A DNA stretch of 55,147 bases from positions 1-55,147 of the forward strand of contig DASXEJ010000361.1 of NCBI GenBank assembly GCA_036490175.1. The letters run 5' to 3'. This DNA is from Pirellulales bacterium (GTDB taxonomy: Bacteria > Planctomycetota > Planctomycetia > Pirellulales > JACPPG01). The position numbers and the translations under genes are program-made. Below are positions 1-10,500 of the stretch, one piece after another; positions within the stretch are counted from its first letter, which is position 1; every line of letters starts with the position of its first letter. The notes under the pieces are model-generated. The model had not been told where the DNA came from. It worked only from the letters and a program-made list of their open reading frames with translations, and ran no database searches.

Positions 1-241
1 TCGGAAACGACGTGACAAGCCGTCGTCCCGGCAGCATAATCTCGGTTGACACGACCGCATCTCCTGCCCGAAGCCACCAGCCTCGCCCCGTATTTTCTCT
101 CCTACCCACATACCGTCGCGATGTACTCGTAGCGACACGCTGTCTGCTATTTATCGCAATCCGGCACGTTCCTGGAACTCGCTGACTGGCGTTTACACTA
201 GAGACGCGAGTTGGAAACGCGCCTTAAGACAGAGGCAAGCC
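1..241. other. Leading noncoding stretch
   Basis: No gene is supported here. The stretch precedes the first gene and should hold its promoter and leader. A TACACT hexamer near 193-198 could be a -10 element, but no convincing -35 partner stands out. Any gene further left ends outside the window. Confidence 0.4.
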
Positions 242-2410
242 ATGCTGAGACAAACACGCCGCGTAGGATTTATGGCAACGCTGAGCGCGCTATTGGTCGT
301 ACTGGGCAGCACCGCGACCTTTTCCCAAGCCACACTCGTGCGCGACGGAAAGGTGCGGGCTGTCGTGGTGACTGCCGCCAAGCCATCTCAGGTGGCCGCC
401 TACGCGGTCGAAGAGTTGGTCAATCACGTCAGGCAGGCCACGGGGCAGCAATTGCCCGTGGCAGTCGAAACCGACATCCCCACAGGTTTCGACAGCCGGG
501 TTTTCGTCGGTGTCTGCGCTGCGGCTCAAAAACAAGGAATCGATGCCGACCAGCTTGCCATCGAAGAGTACGTGATTCGCACCGTGGGCAACGATCTGTA
601 CGTCGTCGGAAAGGAATTGTTTCCCGAGCAATATCACGGCACGCGTCCGCTTTATTCAGAGCCGTGGAATCCGCTGAGCATGGAATGCGTACATAGCGGC
701 ACGCTGCTCGGCGTTTACGAGCTGCTCGAAGGCGATCTCGGCGTGCGCTGGCTCTGGCCGGGCGATCTTGGCACCTATGTACCGCGGCGGGACACGGTCG
801 TAATTCCTGCTTCCGAAAAAACCGTCAAGCCCCGGTTGCTCTATCGGAATCTAGGCGGATGGGACTTGCCGCAAATATTCCTTACTGGTTCCTACTTTGG
901 CAGAAAGGTTGCACGCAACTATCGCGTCGGTGGAATGTCCGAGGAGTTCGTCAGCAAGCTTGTGTTTCCCACTGAGGAGGCAGGCTACAGCTATGGCAAG
1001 GCGGTGGAAACCTACAACCGCCGGCATCGCCGAGTGACCCAAATCGAGAATCCGCGCTGTCTCTTGGGGTCGCACGTGATCGCGGGCGTGACAGATTGGT
1101 GGGAAACGTACGGCAAAGAGCATCCTGAATGGTTTGCCATGCGCGACGACGGGCAACGTGGGCTGAAAACGCTTCGCGCCGGTGCCTGGACGCCACTCTG
1201 CGTCTCGAACCCCCAACTCCACCATTGCATTGTGGAGCAAGCCTGGGATGGCAGCGGCATTTTGACCTTGGGCGAAGCCGATGCCGCCGGCGAAAGTATG
1301 TGCCATTGTCCGCAATGCCTGGCCTGGGACGGTCCGCAACAGACCGGCTTCCCCGAGGATTTCCGTCTGTTGAAGTATACGCCGCGCGCCATGGGCGATC
1401 GCTACGCTCGCTATTGGAAAACAGTCTACGATCTGGCCGTCAAGCGCAACCCTGATGTCAAAGTTGGCGTCTACATGTATCACAACACGCTGCCTGGACC
1501 GGTCACCGACGTCAAGTTGGGTAAGAATGTCTTCGGCGAGTTCGTGATCTACGGCTCTCGGGACGGGTGGTATCCCATGAGCACGGAGGAAGACCAGTGG
1601 TATCGCGATCAGTGGCTGGCCTGGGAAAAGACGGGGATGTCGCTCGTTTACGGTCCCAACTATTTGCTGAACAGCTATGCAACGCCCAATGTCACCACAC
1701 GTCAGTCCGGAGAATTCTTCAGATTCGCCGCTCAGCACGGTTTGGTGGGTACAAGTTTCCGCAGCTATACGTTCAGTTGGGCGGCCCATGGTCCGATGGC
1801 TTATATGCACCATCGTTTGCTGTGGAGTCCGGAGCTGGATATTGAGTCGATCAGGCAGGAATATTTTTCCGCTTTTGGACCTGCCGCCGCGAATATCGAA
1901 CGTTACTTCGATTATTGGGAGAATTACGCCAGTACGCGCCCACCGGTGCGAGATATCAGCAACGACCCCAGGGGCGCTTTGGAACGGCTGAAAAGAATCC
2001 GTGGGCATTACCTGGCCTATCCCCCTGCCGTCTATGCTCCTGCCGAAGCAATCCTGGTCGAAGCGCTCGCCGCCGCACGCCAAGATCCGCTCCCCGAGTT
2101 TGCCCAGCGCGTCGAGTTCTTGCAGGCTGGGCTGAAACACGCTCTGTTATCCACGCGCCTCCAGGAGTTTCTCGACTTCGAGAGTCCCTCGGCAGAACGC
2201 GGTTCGGCTCCGACGGATCCTGCGAAACTCAAGCAGGCTCGCCAGGCAATGCAGGACGTGATTGCGTTCCGCCGTGATCCTCGGAATCAGTTTGTTTCCG
2301 ACTACATCAGTAATGCGTCGGTGGAAAAGAACCAGATCATCAACATCGAGACTCTGTACCAGGGCGAGCCTGGAGCCGAAGAGTCTTTATTCAAAGACGA
2401 TGCCAATTAG
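242..2410 (+). CDS. Secreted DUF4838 domain protein (glycoside-hydrolase-like)
   Basis: This 722-residue protein begins with a signal peptide of about 30 residues (basic start, hydrophobic core, cleavage near FSQA), so it is probably exported. Residues 30-130 resemble the alpha-glucuronidase or GH20-type N-terminal accessory fold, with the AVEELVNHVRQATG segment typical of it. The middle carries a GEADAAGESMCHCPQC stretch; this Cys-rich pattern is characteristic of DUF4838 proteins, which are often found with polysaccharide-degradation genes in planctomycetes and Bacteroidetes. The substrate is unknown. The GNAT gene starts 39 bases downstream and may be co-transcribed. The family call rests on the overall pattern; a catalytic role is inferred from family neighbours. 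Confidence 0.75.
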   Translation: MLRQTRRVGFMATLSALLVVLGSTATFSQATLVRDGKVRAVVVTAAKPSQVAAYAVEELVNHVRQATGQQLPVAVETDIPTGFDSRVFVGVCAAAQKQGIDADQLAIEEYVIRTVGNDLYVVGKELFPEQYHGTRPLYSEPWNPLSMECVHSGTLLGVYELLEGDLGVRWLWPGDLGTYVPRRDTVVIPASEKTVKPRLLYRNLGGWDLPQIFLTGSYFGRKVARNYRVGGMSEEFVSKLVFPTEEAGYSYGKAVETYNRRHRRVTQIENPRCLLGSHVIAGVTDWWETYGKEHPEWFAMRDDGQRGLKTLRAGAWTPLCVSNPQLHHCIVEQAWDGSGILTLGEADAAGESMCHCPQCLAWDGPQQTGFPEDFRLLKYTPRAMGDRYARYWKTVYDLAVKRNPDVKVGVYMYHNTLPGPVTDVKLGKNVFGEFVIYGSRDGWYPMSTEEDQWYRDQWLAWEKTGMSLVYGPNYLLNSYATPNVTTRQSGEFFRFAAQHGLVGTSFRSYTFSWAAHGPMAYMHHRLLWSPELDIESIRQEYFSAFGPAAANIERYFDYWENYASTRPPVRDISNDPRGALERLKRIRGHYLAYPPAVYAPAEAILVEALAAARQDPLPEFAQRVEFLQAGLKHALLSTRLQEFLDFESPSAERGSAPTDPAKLKQARQAMQDVIAFRRDPRNQFVSDYISNASVEKNQIINIETLYQGEPGAEESLFKDDAN

Positions 2411-2449
2411 GAAAAGGCTAACCGAACGGGACATTCTCGGGGGCGCAGC

Positions 2450-2947
2450 ATGAGTCAGCCATCGATCCGCGACGCTCTGGCGGGCGATCTTCCTGCGATC
2501 AGCGCGATTTACAACTATTACGTGCTGCATTCGACGTGTACGTATCAGCTCGAGCCCGAGTCGCTGGCTGATCGTCAAGCTTGGTTCGATGTGCATTCGC
2601 CGGACAAGTATCCTGTCATCGTCGCCGAAACGAACGGCCAGGTCGTTGGCTGGGGTTCGCTCTCAAAGTTTCACGCGCGTGCGGGCTACGCCCCCACCGT
2701 AGAGGCATCCGTGTATATCGCTCACGACTTTCATCGCCGCGGCGTGGGACGGACGATTTTACAAGCGCTTGTTGATCGGGCGAGGTCCGCGCAATTCCAC
2801 ACCGTTATTGGCGGGGCGAGTGCCGATCAATCGGCCAGTCTCGCGCTGCAAGAACGCCTTGGGTTTGTTCGCGTCGGCCATTTGAAAGAAGTGGGCGACA
2901 AGTTCGGCAAGCGGCTGGACGTCGTCTACATGCAACTCATGTTGTAG
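2450..2947 (+). CDS. GNAT N-acetyltransferase, phosphinothricin acetyltransferase-like
   Basis: A 165-residue single-domain cytoplasmic enzyme of the GNAT fold, which transfers acetyl from acetyl-CoA to an amine. The N-terminal IRDALAGDLPAISAIYNYYV and the VEASVYIAHDFHRRGVGRTI segment match the phosphinothricin/methionine-sulfoximine acetyltransferase subgroup. The RRGVGR piece is the acetyl-CoA pyrophosphate-binding loop (motif A). ASLALQERLGFVRVGHLKEV is the usual C-terminal half with the GF-x-x-x-G pattern. Length is normal for the group. It follows the DUF4838 gene closely on the same strand. The true substrate could be methionine sulfoximine, another amino-acid analogue or an unrelated amine. 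Confidence 0.88.
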   Translation: MSQPSIRDALAGDLPAISAIYNYYVLHSTCTYQLEPESLADRQAWFDVHSPDKYPVIVAETNGQVVGWGSLSKFHARAGYAPTVEASVYIAHDFHRRGVGRTILQALVDRARSAQFHTVIGGASADQSASLALQERLGFVRVGHLKEVGDKFGKRLDVVYMQLML

Positions 2948-2971
2948 GCGCACAGCCATCACACGCGGCGG

Positions 2972-4552
2972 CTATTCCTTCGCCTCGTGATAGTCTTGCT
3001 CGGTGTTGACGTCCCAGATGTTCGCCTTGTCGGTCCGGCCGGCCAGGATGTTGTCTACCGCCATGATGGCGGTCAGCATCGAGTGGTCTTGATTATTGTA
3101 CTTATGCATGCCGTTGCGCCCGACGAGAAACAGGTTCGCAAAACGGTCAAGGTACTGCCGTATCTCGTCGAAGCGTTCGTACGTGCCGAAATAGGCCGGA
3201 TAAGTTTTGGGCATGCGGATCACGGTCGAATCGACGACATCCGCGCGATCAATAATCCCGATTCGCGACAACTCTTCGCTCGCCAGCGCCACGATCTCGG
3301 CGTCCGACATCTGCCAGAGCGCGTCGGACTCATAACAGAAATATTCCAGTCCCATCCAGATCTTGGACGGGTCGGCCACCATGTACGGACTCCAATTGTT
3401 GAAAATCTGCAATCGGCCCAACTGCACGTCCGGCTCCTGGATATAGATCCAGTTGTCCGTGATCGGTCGGGTGCCGTCGCGAAAGCGCTCGGACACGGCC
3501 AGCTTATTCACGAGCAGCCCGACGGTGATGAAATCGCGATAAATCAGCCCGCTGCCGACTTCGCGCACATTCCCAGGCACGCCCGCCGGCAACGCCTCGA
3601 TCAATTCCTGAACCGGCATGGTGGAGAAAAAGAATTCACCCGCGTAACGCGACACCTGGCCCGTTTGCAAGTCGACCGCGCTCACGGCCACGACCCGGTC
3701 TTCGACGATATGGACATGCGTGACTTTCTTGTGGGCGATGATTTCGCCTCCGCGACGCACAATGTCGTCGGCCACTGTTTCCCACATCTGGCCCGGGCCG
3801 AATTTGGGATAGAGAAACTGCTCGATCAGCGAGGTCTCGGTCCCCTTTTGCAACACATCCTGATCTTTGCCACGCAGCAGCCCCTTTAGAAAATGCGTCA
3901 TGGCTCGGGTGATCGACAGCCCCTTGATGCGCTGCGCGCCCCATTCGGCGCTAATCTTCGAGCAGCTTTCACCCCACACTTTTTCTGTGTAGGACTTGAA
4001 GAAAGTGAGATACAACTCGCGGCCGAAGCGGCTAATGAAGAATTCTTCGAGGCTCTTAGGCTGCTTGTTGGCGAATAGCGTGGCCTTGACGTAGCTCGTG
4101 CCGATCTTGACCATCCGCAGCACGCCGAGCTTAGCAACCGTGTCGGCGCTAAACTGGATTGGATAGTCGAAAAACTTCCGCAGGAAATAGATGCGGCTTT
4201 TCCGCGAGCGCAGCAGCATCACGCGATCGGTCGTCTGTGGATCGGGCCCCGCGTCAGGCCGCTCAACGTCGCGCGATTTGCCCTGGTAGGCGATCGTCGC
4301 CGCACCGGCGGCGCCGTGTTCGATCGGCATCCTCGCCAACCACCACTGCATGACGCGGTCGGACTTGGAAAAAAATCGGTGGCCGCCGATATCGATGCGG
4401 TTTCCTTTGTAGTTTACCGTGCGCGATAGTCCGCCGATCGCGTCGCTCATCTCCAGAACGACGGGGCGGATGTCCGATCGGTCCAGCAACTCGGCGGCGG
4501 CAGTCAGGCCGGCGGGCCCTGCGCCGATAATAATCGCGGTTCTGGTGCTCAC
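2972..4552 (-). CDS. NAD(P)/FAD-dependent oxidoreductase, UDP-galactopyranose-mutase-like
   Basis: A 526-residue flavoprotein. The N-terminus is a clear dinucleotide-binding Rossmann motif ([17 protein letters not shown]), followed by an acidic residue at the end of the second strand and a GGLSRT loop. The C-terminus has the FAD-binding pattern [18 protein letters not shown]. This layout is that of the amine oxidase/protoporphyrinogen oxidase superfamily, in the subgroup often found beside glycosyltransferase genes. It lies tail to tail with the GNAT gene and head to head with the TMTC-like gene at 4831. The reaction is not determined; a sugar-nucleotide or glycan-related oxidation or isomerisation is an inference from the subgroup. 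Confidence 0.8.
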   Translation of the reverse strand: MSTRTAIIIGAGPAGLTAAAELLDRSDIRPVVLEMSDAIGGLSRTVNYKGNRIDIGGHRFFSKSDRVMQWWLARMPIEHGAAGAATIAYQGKSRDVERPDAGPDPQTTDRVMLLRSRKSRIYFLRKFFDYPIQFSADTVAKLGVLRMVKIGTSYVKATLFANKQPKSLEEFFISRFGRELYLTFFKSYTEKVWGESCSKISAEWGAQRIKGLSITRAMTHFLKGLLRGKDQDVLQKGTETSLIEQFLYPKFGPGQMWETVADDIVRRGGEIIAHKKVTHVHIVEDRVVAVSAVDLQTGQVSRYAGEFFFSTMPVQELIEALPAGVPGNVREVGSGLIYRDFITVGLLVNKLAVSERFRDGTRPITDNWIYIQEPDVQLGRLQIFNNWSPYMVADPSKIWMGLEYFCYESDALWQMSDAEIVALASEELSRIGIIDRADVVDSTVIRMPKTYPAYFGTYERFDEIRQYLDRFANLFLVGRNGMHKYNNQDHSMLTAIMAVDNILAGRTDKANIWDVNTEQDYHEAKE

Positions 4553-4830
4553 AAGCTGGTCCCGATCAACTTCCGCCGCACCGTCATGCCGAGAATCCAG
4601 ACCTGCACGAGAACTGCTCCGCCCTTGCGAGTGACCCCAATGATCTAGACTAACATGCGAAGGTCAGGCCGTGGGAAGCTTTTATTGATCGCCACCGCAA
4701 CGGAAATGAAACGGGCGTTGCATGAGGGCGGCGCCGGACGCTTTACACGCCCTCGCGGCACATCATAATCGGCTAGTGACCACACGGCGAGCCGTCGCCG
4801 GGCAAATCTCTTGGACCCTCAGCAACCATC

Positions 4831-7110
4831 ATGGCGGTTGGCGGCGACGAATCTGCGCAGTTGTCGGTTGATACCGCAACAACAGCGGCATTGGCCCCTT
4901 TTTTGCGCCTGCCGCCCGCGGCCGCCGCAGCCTTGGCGACGCTGGTCTTGGCCGTCGGCGTGTGGGCGGTCTACGGCAAGACGCTCCGCCAGCCGTTTGT
5001 CTTCGACGACCGAGGCTCGGTCCTCGATAATACTTCGATCACGAGGCTCCGTCCGCTGTGGGGAGACACAAACGGCCCTGGCCCGTTGACTCCGCGTAAC
5101 CCGATCACGGGCGGACGGCCACTGGTGAATCTCTCGTTGGCAGTCAATTACCGACTGGGCGGCCTCAACCCGGCCGGCTACCACGCCTTTAACGTCATCG
5201 TACATTTGCTTTCGGCAATTCTGCTGTGGGCAGTCGTCAGCCGCACGCTACGGCTGACTTTTTTCGGCGCGAAGTTCGCATCAGTCGCCGATCCCTTGGC
5301 GCTGTTGGTCGCGCTTGTCTGGGCGCTGCACCCACTGCAAACGGAATGCGTTGCCTACGTCACGCAACGCACCGAGTTGATGATGGGATTGTTCTTCCTG
5401 GCGACACTCTACGCCAGCCTGCGCTATTGGAGCGCCACCTCGTCGGGCGGACGTGCGACATGGCTAACCGTGGCAACGCTAGCGTGCCTGTTAGGTATGT
5501 GTTGCAAGGAAGTCATGGTCACCGCACCTGCCCTGGTACTGCTCTTCGAGCGCACGTTCGTCGCAGGATCCTTCCGCCGCGCCGGCCGAGAATCGTGGCC
5601 GTTGTACGTTGGCCTGCTGCTGGGCTGGGGATTGCTGCTGACACTGAATATCGACGGACCGAGGTCGGGCACCGCGGGATTTGGCCACGGGGTACCCGCC
5701 TTTGCCTGGTGGTTCACCGAGGCCAAGGTGCTGCTGATGTATCTAAAGCTGACGTTCTGGCCCTGGCCGCTGGTGATCCATTACGAGATGCCGCGTCTGA
5801 ACACGCTTGCTGAAGCCTGGCCCTGGGTGTTGCCCGTAGCGCTCTTGGGAATCGCCACCGTTGTATGCGTGGCACGGCGAACGGCTGTGGGATTTCTGGG
5901 AGCCTGGCTGTTCGTGATCCTCTCGCCGACGCTGGTCGTCCCCATGACGGACGAGGTTGCGGCCGAACGGAGAATGTACCTGCCGTTGGCGGCGATCGCG
6001 GCCTTGGTCGTGGTCGGCGGATACACGGCGGCGCAACGAGCTAACCAGCTCCGCGGGTCCGACGGCGATCGCGCAGCAGCCGCCTGGTGGCCGCTGGGAC
6101 TTACCTTCGGCGCAACATTGCTAGCCGTCGCGATCCTCGCACTGCTGTCCGCGCGGCGCGTGGCCGTCTATGACTCGCCCCTTACCTTGTGGCAGGACGC
6201 GCTGCTGCACCAGGCCGATGATCCGATTATCCATGCCAATTTGGGTGCCGCCCTGAACAATGCTGACCGCCCCCAAGAGGCGATCCCGCATTTTCAGGAA
6301 GCGATACGATTGAAGCCTGGCGACGATAACTTGCACTACAAGCTGGGCCTCGCTCTGGTTCGCGCCGACCGATTGCCGGAGGCGATTCAGCAGTTCGAAG
6401 AAGCCCTGCGGATTGTGCCTGGCTCGGCGACCTATCATCACGTGCTGGGTTCCGCATTGGTAAACGCCGGTCGTCCGGAAGAAGGAATTGCGCATTTCCG
6501 AGAAGTCTTGCGCATCGATCCGCGCTCGGCCGAGACGCATCAGTATCTGGCCGCGGCATTGCTGAACGCCAATCAACCGCAGGAGGCTATTACCCACTTC
6601 GAGCAAGCCCTGCAAATCGGGCCTGATTCTGCAACGTTGCAACGCCAACTGGCGTTTGCGCTGGCCAAGTCGGGCCAGGCCCAGGCCGCGGCCCGTCGCT
6701 ACGAGCAGTCGCTGCGGTTGGCCGCTGACACGCCTTCGGAGCGTTACTTTCTGGCAAAGACTTTGGCGGCCGCCGGTCAATTGCAAGCGGCAATCGCCGA
6801 ATACACGGCCGCCTTGCGACTGGCACCTGACGCGGCGCCGCTCCATTATGATTTGGCCTTGGCTTTGCTCCAAGCCGACCGGCAACTCGACGCGATCGAA
6901 CACTTCACTCGCGTCGAACGCCTGCGACCAGACGACGTAGATGTACGCATGCAACTCGCCACGACATTTGCCGGCTTGGGCCGAACGTCGGATGCGATCA
7001 CCGCGGCGGAAAACGCACTGAAACTGGCGCGCTCTCAGGGGAAGCAGGCCGACGCTGAAAAGGTCGAAACCTTGTTGGCTAAACTTCGCCAACCGGAGCC
7101 GAATCCATGA
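4831..7110 (+). CDS. TMTC-like membrane protein with TPR repeats (putative glycosyltransferase)
   Basis: 759 residues. After a short N-tail there is a first membrane segment, then an exoplasmic loop with VFDDRGSVLDN. This acidic motif after the first helix is typical of the O-mannosyltransferase-like TMTC/GT-C proteins. Several hydrophobic segments follow up to about residue 445, including the family-typical VAAERRMYLPLAAI stretch. From about residue 455 to 750 there are eight or so tetratricopeptide repeats of roughly 34 residues (for example NNADRPQEAIPHFQEAIRLK), probably on the outer face of the membrane. Such proteins are common in planctomycetes and are thought to glycosylate exported proteins. 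The fold is well supported; the acceptor and sugar donor are unknown. Confidence 0.8.
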   Translation: MAVGGDESAQLSVDTATTAALAPFLRLPPAAAAALATLVLAVGVWAVYGKTLRQPFVFDDRGSVLDNTSITRLRPLWGDTNGPGPLTPRNPITGGRPLVNLSLAVNYRLGGLNPAGYHAFNVIVHLLSAILLWAVVSRTLRLTFFGAKFASVADPLALLVALVWALHPLQTECVAYVTQRTELMMGLFFLATLYASLRYWSATSSGGRATWLTVATLACLLGMCCKEVMVTAPALVLLFERTFVAGSFRRAGRESWPLYVGLLLGWGLLLTLNIDGPRSGTAGFGHGVPAFAWWFTEAKVLLMYLKLTFWPWPLVIHYEMPRLNTLAEAWPWVLPVALLGIATVVCVARRTAVGFLGAWLFVILSPTLVVPMTDEVAAERRMYLPLAAIAALVVVGGYTAAQRANQLRGSDGDRAAAAWWPLGLTFGATLLAVAILALLSARRVAVYDSPLTLWQDALLHQADDPIIHANLGAALNNADRPQEAIPHFQEAIRLKPGDDNLHYKLGLALVRADRLPEAIQQFEEALRIVPGSATYHHVLGSALVNAGRPEEGIAHFREVLRIDPRSAETHQYLAAALLNANQPQEAITHFEQALQIGPDSATLQRQLAFALAKSGQAQAAARRYEQSLRLAADTPSERYFLAKTLAAAGQLQAAIAEYTAALRLAPDAAPLHYDLALALLQADRQLDAIEHFTRVERLRPDDVDVRMQLATTFAGLGRTSDAITAAENALKLARSQGKQADAEKVETLLAKLRQPEPNP

Positions 7111-7534
7111 ATCGCCACGTCGCGCATCGGCGCCGTATCTCGGTCGACCTTATCCGAATCGACAACCGAACATTGCGCATGCCATACGACGGCGCGCCCT
7201 AACGAGCGCTTGGACACCCCCCTGCAGAATGAAACATGCCCGTTGGCCTTGAGACGTTGAATAATCCGGGATTTCCTTTGACCGTAAGGCGGCCGCTTGT
7301 GTAGATTGCTGCATGTCGGCAGGCGAGCAGGAAAACCTCCCAAAAAGCGGCTGAAGAGGTCATGGCTGCACGCCAATCCGCGGACTTGGTGGGGACCGTC
7401 CGCATGCCCGACAGGGCATTCGCAACATTTGTGAATCCACGCTCTGATGCCTGGGACCAGGCGGTTATGCGACGTGCGTCGGATGGACGAGTCTCCTCCG
7501 TCGATGCCGAGCTCTCGGAAAAGGACAAGAGGCG
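7111..7534. other. Noncoding stretch before the S53 peptidase gene
   Basis: About 420 bases without a supported gene. Several open frames cross it on both strands, but none has recognisable content. It presumably holds the promoter for the giant peptidase gene that begins at 7535. An AAGAGG-type ribosome-binding site sits just before that start. Confidence 0.35.
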
Positions 7535-10500
7535 ATGCAGCCACGCAGTGCGAAGACTCCGCGCAACGGTAGTGCTCGTTCCAGGGATGGTCGATCGCGA
7601 CGCGGTCGAGTAACAATCTTCGAACGACTTGAAATACGTCGCTTGCTGACGGTCGATGTGGGCCCGATACCGTACGCGTCGTCAGGCTGGTCAGAGCCCG
7701 TCGCGATGGTCGACCGTCCCAACGGCGACGCCGAGCCATTGGGCAGCTCGGCCCCCGTCGGATTTCAGCCGGCGCAAATCAGGCACGCTTATGGATTCGA
7801 TCAAGTCTCAGTAAGCGGCGGGATCGTGGGAGACGGCAGCGGACAGACCATAGCCATCGTCGATGCCTATGACACACCGAACATTCTCAGCGAGTTGCAG
7901 GCCTTCGACGCCCAGTTTGGGATACCCGACCCACCCAGCTTTAAGCGCGTCGCGCAAGACGGATCGACGAACTACCCGCCCGTCGATCCGCGCGGCGCAG
8001 GCGTTAATAATTGGGAGCTGGAAACGGCGCTCGACGTCGAATGGAGCCATGCCTTGGCGCCCGGCGCCAACATCCTGCTTGTCGAGGCCGCAAATAATGG
8101 CCCGGCACTCGATGGTATTGCCGTGCCATTCGCGGCCAGCCAACCGGGCGTTTCGGTGGTTTCGATGAGCTTCGGCTCCAGCGAGACTCCCACCGAGATT
8201 GGACTCGATGCCGACTTCACGACCCCCGCAGGCCACACGGGAGTAACATTCGTCGCCTCGACCGGCGACGGAGGCGCCCCCGGCGAGTATCCAGCCTACT
8301 CTCCCAATGTGCTGGCCGTGGGCGGTACTACCTTGTCACTCAATAATCAGAATCAAATCTCGAGCGAAACCGGCTGGAGCGGCAGTGGAGGCGGGATCAG
8401 CACGATTGAATCACAACCAGGCTATCAAGCCGGAGTCGTGACACAAAGCACCACGCAACGCACCATTCCCGATGTCTCGCTCATCGCTAACCCTAGCACG
8501 GGTGTGACGATCTACGATTCGTACAATGGCGGTACCGCGACGCCCTGGGAACAAATTGGCGGCACCAGCGTATCGGCACCCAGTTGGGCCGCAGTGATCG
8601 CGATCGCCAATCAGGGACGCAGCGCGGCGGGCCTACCGAATCTCGATGGGCGCAGTGGCACGCTTCCAGCGATTTACAATCTACCCGGCTCGGACTTTCA
8701 CGACATTACCAGTGGAAGTAACGGCACCAATTCCTCGGCCGGACCAGGCTACGATCTTGTCACGGGGCGCGGCAGTCCGAATGTGCCATTGATCGTTGGC
8801 GGCCTGGCCGGCACGTCGATTATCTCGGGCAGCGTTTTTTCCGATACCAACGACAACGGCACACTTGATTCCAGCGAAGGGGGCCTGACGGGGTGGACCG
8901 TCTTTGACGATTTGAACAATAACGGAATCCTCGATCCTCCCGCGCAATCCACCGTTAACTCGTTGAATGCACCTTTGACGATTCCCGCCCGCTCGACCAT
9001 TACGTCGACAACAACCGTGACCGGCTTTGTCGGCGGAGTCATCGATCTGAATGTCAATCTGTCGATCGCCGTAGTGCGGGCCTCTAACCTCATACTGACG
9101 CTCACCGGCCCGGATGGTACCAGCGTCACGCTGGCCAACCGCAACGGCGGCACCGCCGCCAACTTTACGAACACCACGTTCGACGATCAGGCGGCGACGG
9201 CAGTCGCCAGCGGCACGGCACCCTACACTGGCAGCTTTCGCCCTACGGGCTTGTTGTCGGCCTTCAATGGCAAAGCCGTCAACGGCGTGTGGACGCTCAC
9301 CGTCAACGGCGTCAACAGCACAACCGCGGGCACGCTCAACAATTGGTCATTGCAGGTTCTGAGTCCTACCGAGCCCAGCGTTACGACCGGCGCTGGCGGT
9401 ATCTACGATCTGCCAGTTAGCGCCGGCGCGCACCATATTCGCGAGATTTCGCAAGGCGGTTTCGCAGCCACCGGTCCGACGGGCGGAGTTTACAATGTGA
9501 CGATTGCCACAGGACAGAATTCACTGGGAAACAACTTCGGCAATCTTCCTTCATCGATCTCGGGCCAGGTATTCGACGACCCGAACGACAACGGCGTGCT
9601 CGATCCTGGCGAGAACACCACTCAAGGTGTCGTCTTCGACGATCTGAACAACAACGGCCTGTACGACAGTACGTCTCAGTGGAACGTTACTTCACTCGAC
9701 GTCCCCAAGCCCGTTTCCACGCTATCTACCGTTTTGTCGAACACCGTCGTCGACGACCTGGCCGGCTCGATTTCAGACCTCAACATCAACCTGTCGATCA
9801 ACGACACGCAAGACTCGAACCTGTCCGTGTCGCTCATCGGGCCAAACGGCACAACTGTCAATCTTATCAATCACAATGGCGGGAGCGGCGTCAACTTTGT
9901 CAATACAACGTTCGACGACCAAGCCACCACCGCCATCGGCAGCGGCGCAGCGCCATTCACTGGCAGTTTCAAACCGGCCAGCGTGCTGTCGGCCTTCATT
10001 GGCAAGAGCCCGAATGGAACGTGGACGTTGGCCGTGACCGACACCGGGTCACCCAACACAGGCACGGTGGTAAGCTGGTCGTTGCAGTTCACGACTAATG
10101 CCGGGGAACCAGCGGTTATATCTACCGACGGTAATTATCAATTCACAAATCTTCTGGCCGGAACACATCACATCCGTGAGTTGATCTTGGGTGACACGTT
10201 GGAAACGTCTCCTCCGGGTGGCGCATACGTCGTCGCCGTTTCTACGCAATCGACCACCACCAATGCAAACTTCGGCAACCACGCGGCCTCGGTGGGCGGC
10301 ACGGTTTTCTTGGATGCCAACAACGACGGAACGTTCGACTCAGGGGATAGCGGACTGGGCGGGTGGCTAGTCTACGACGACCAGAATGACGATGGCATAT
10401 TCACCCAGGCCGTGCAATCGAATACCGCCGCACTTGACGACCCGCAGCCGATCACTAGTCAAAACACGACAACGTCGGACATCACCATCAGCGGACAAAC

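Noticed and set aside
851-2140. 429-codon minus-strand frame inside the DUF4838 gene
   Set aside because: It is the antisense shadow of a well-supported gene in a GC-rich genome.
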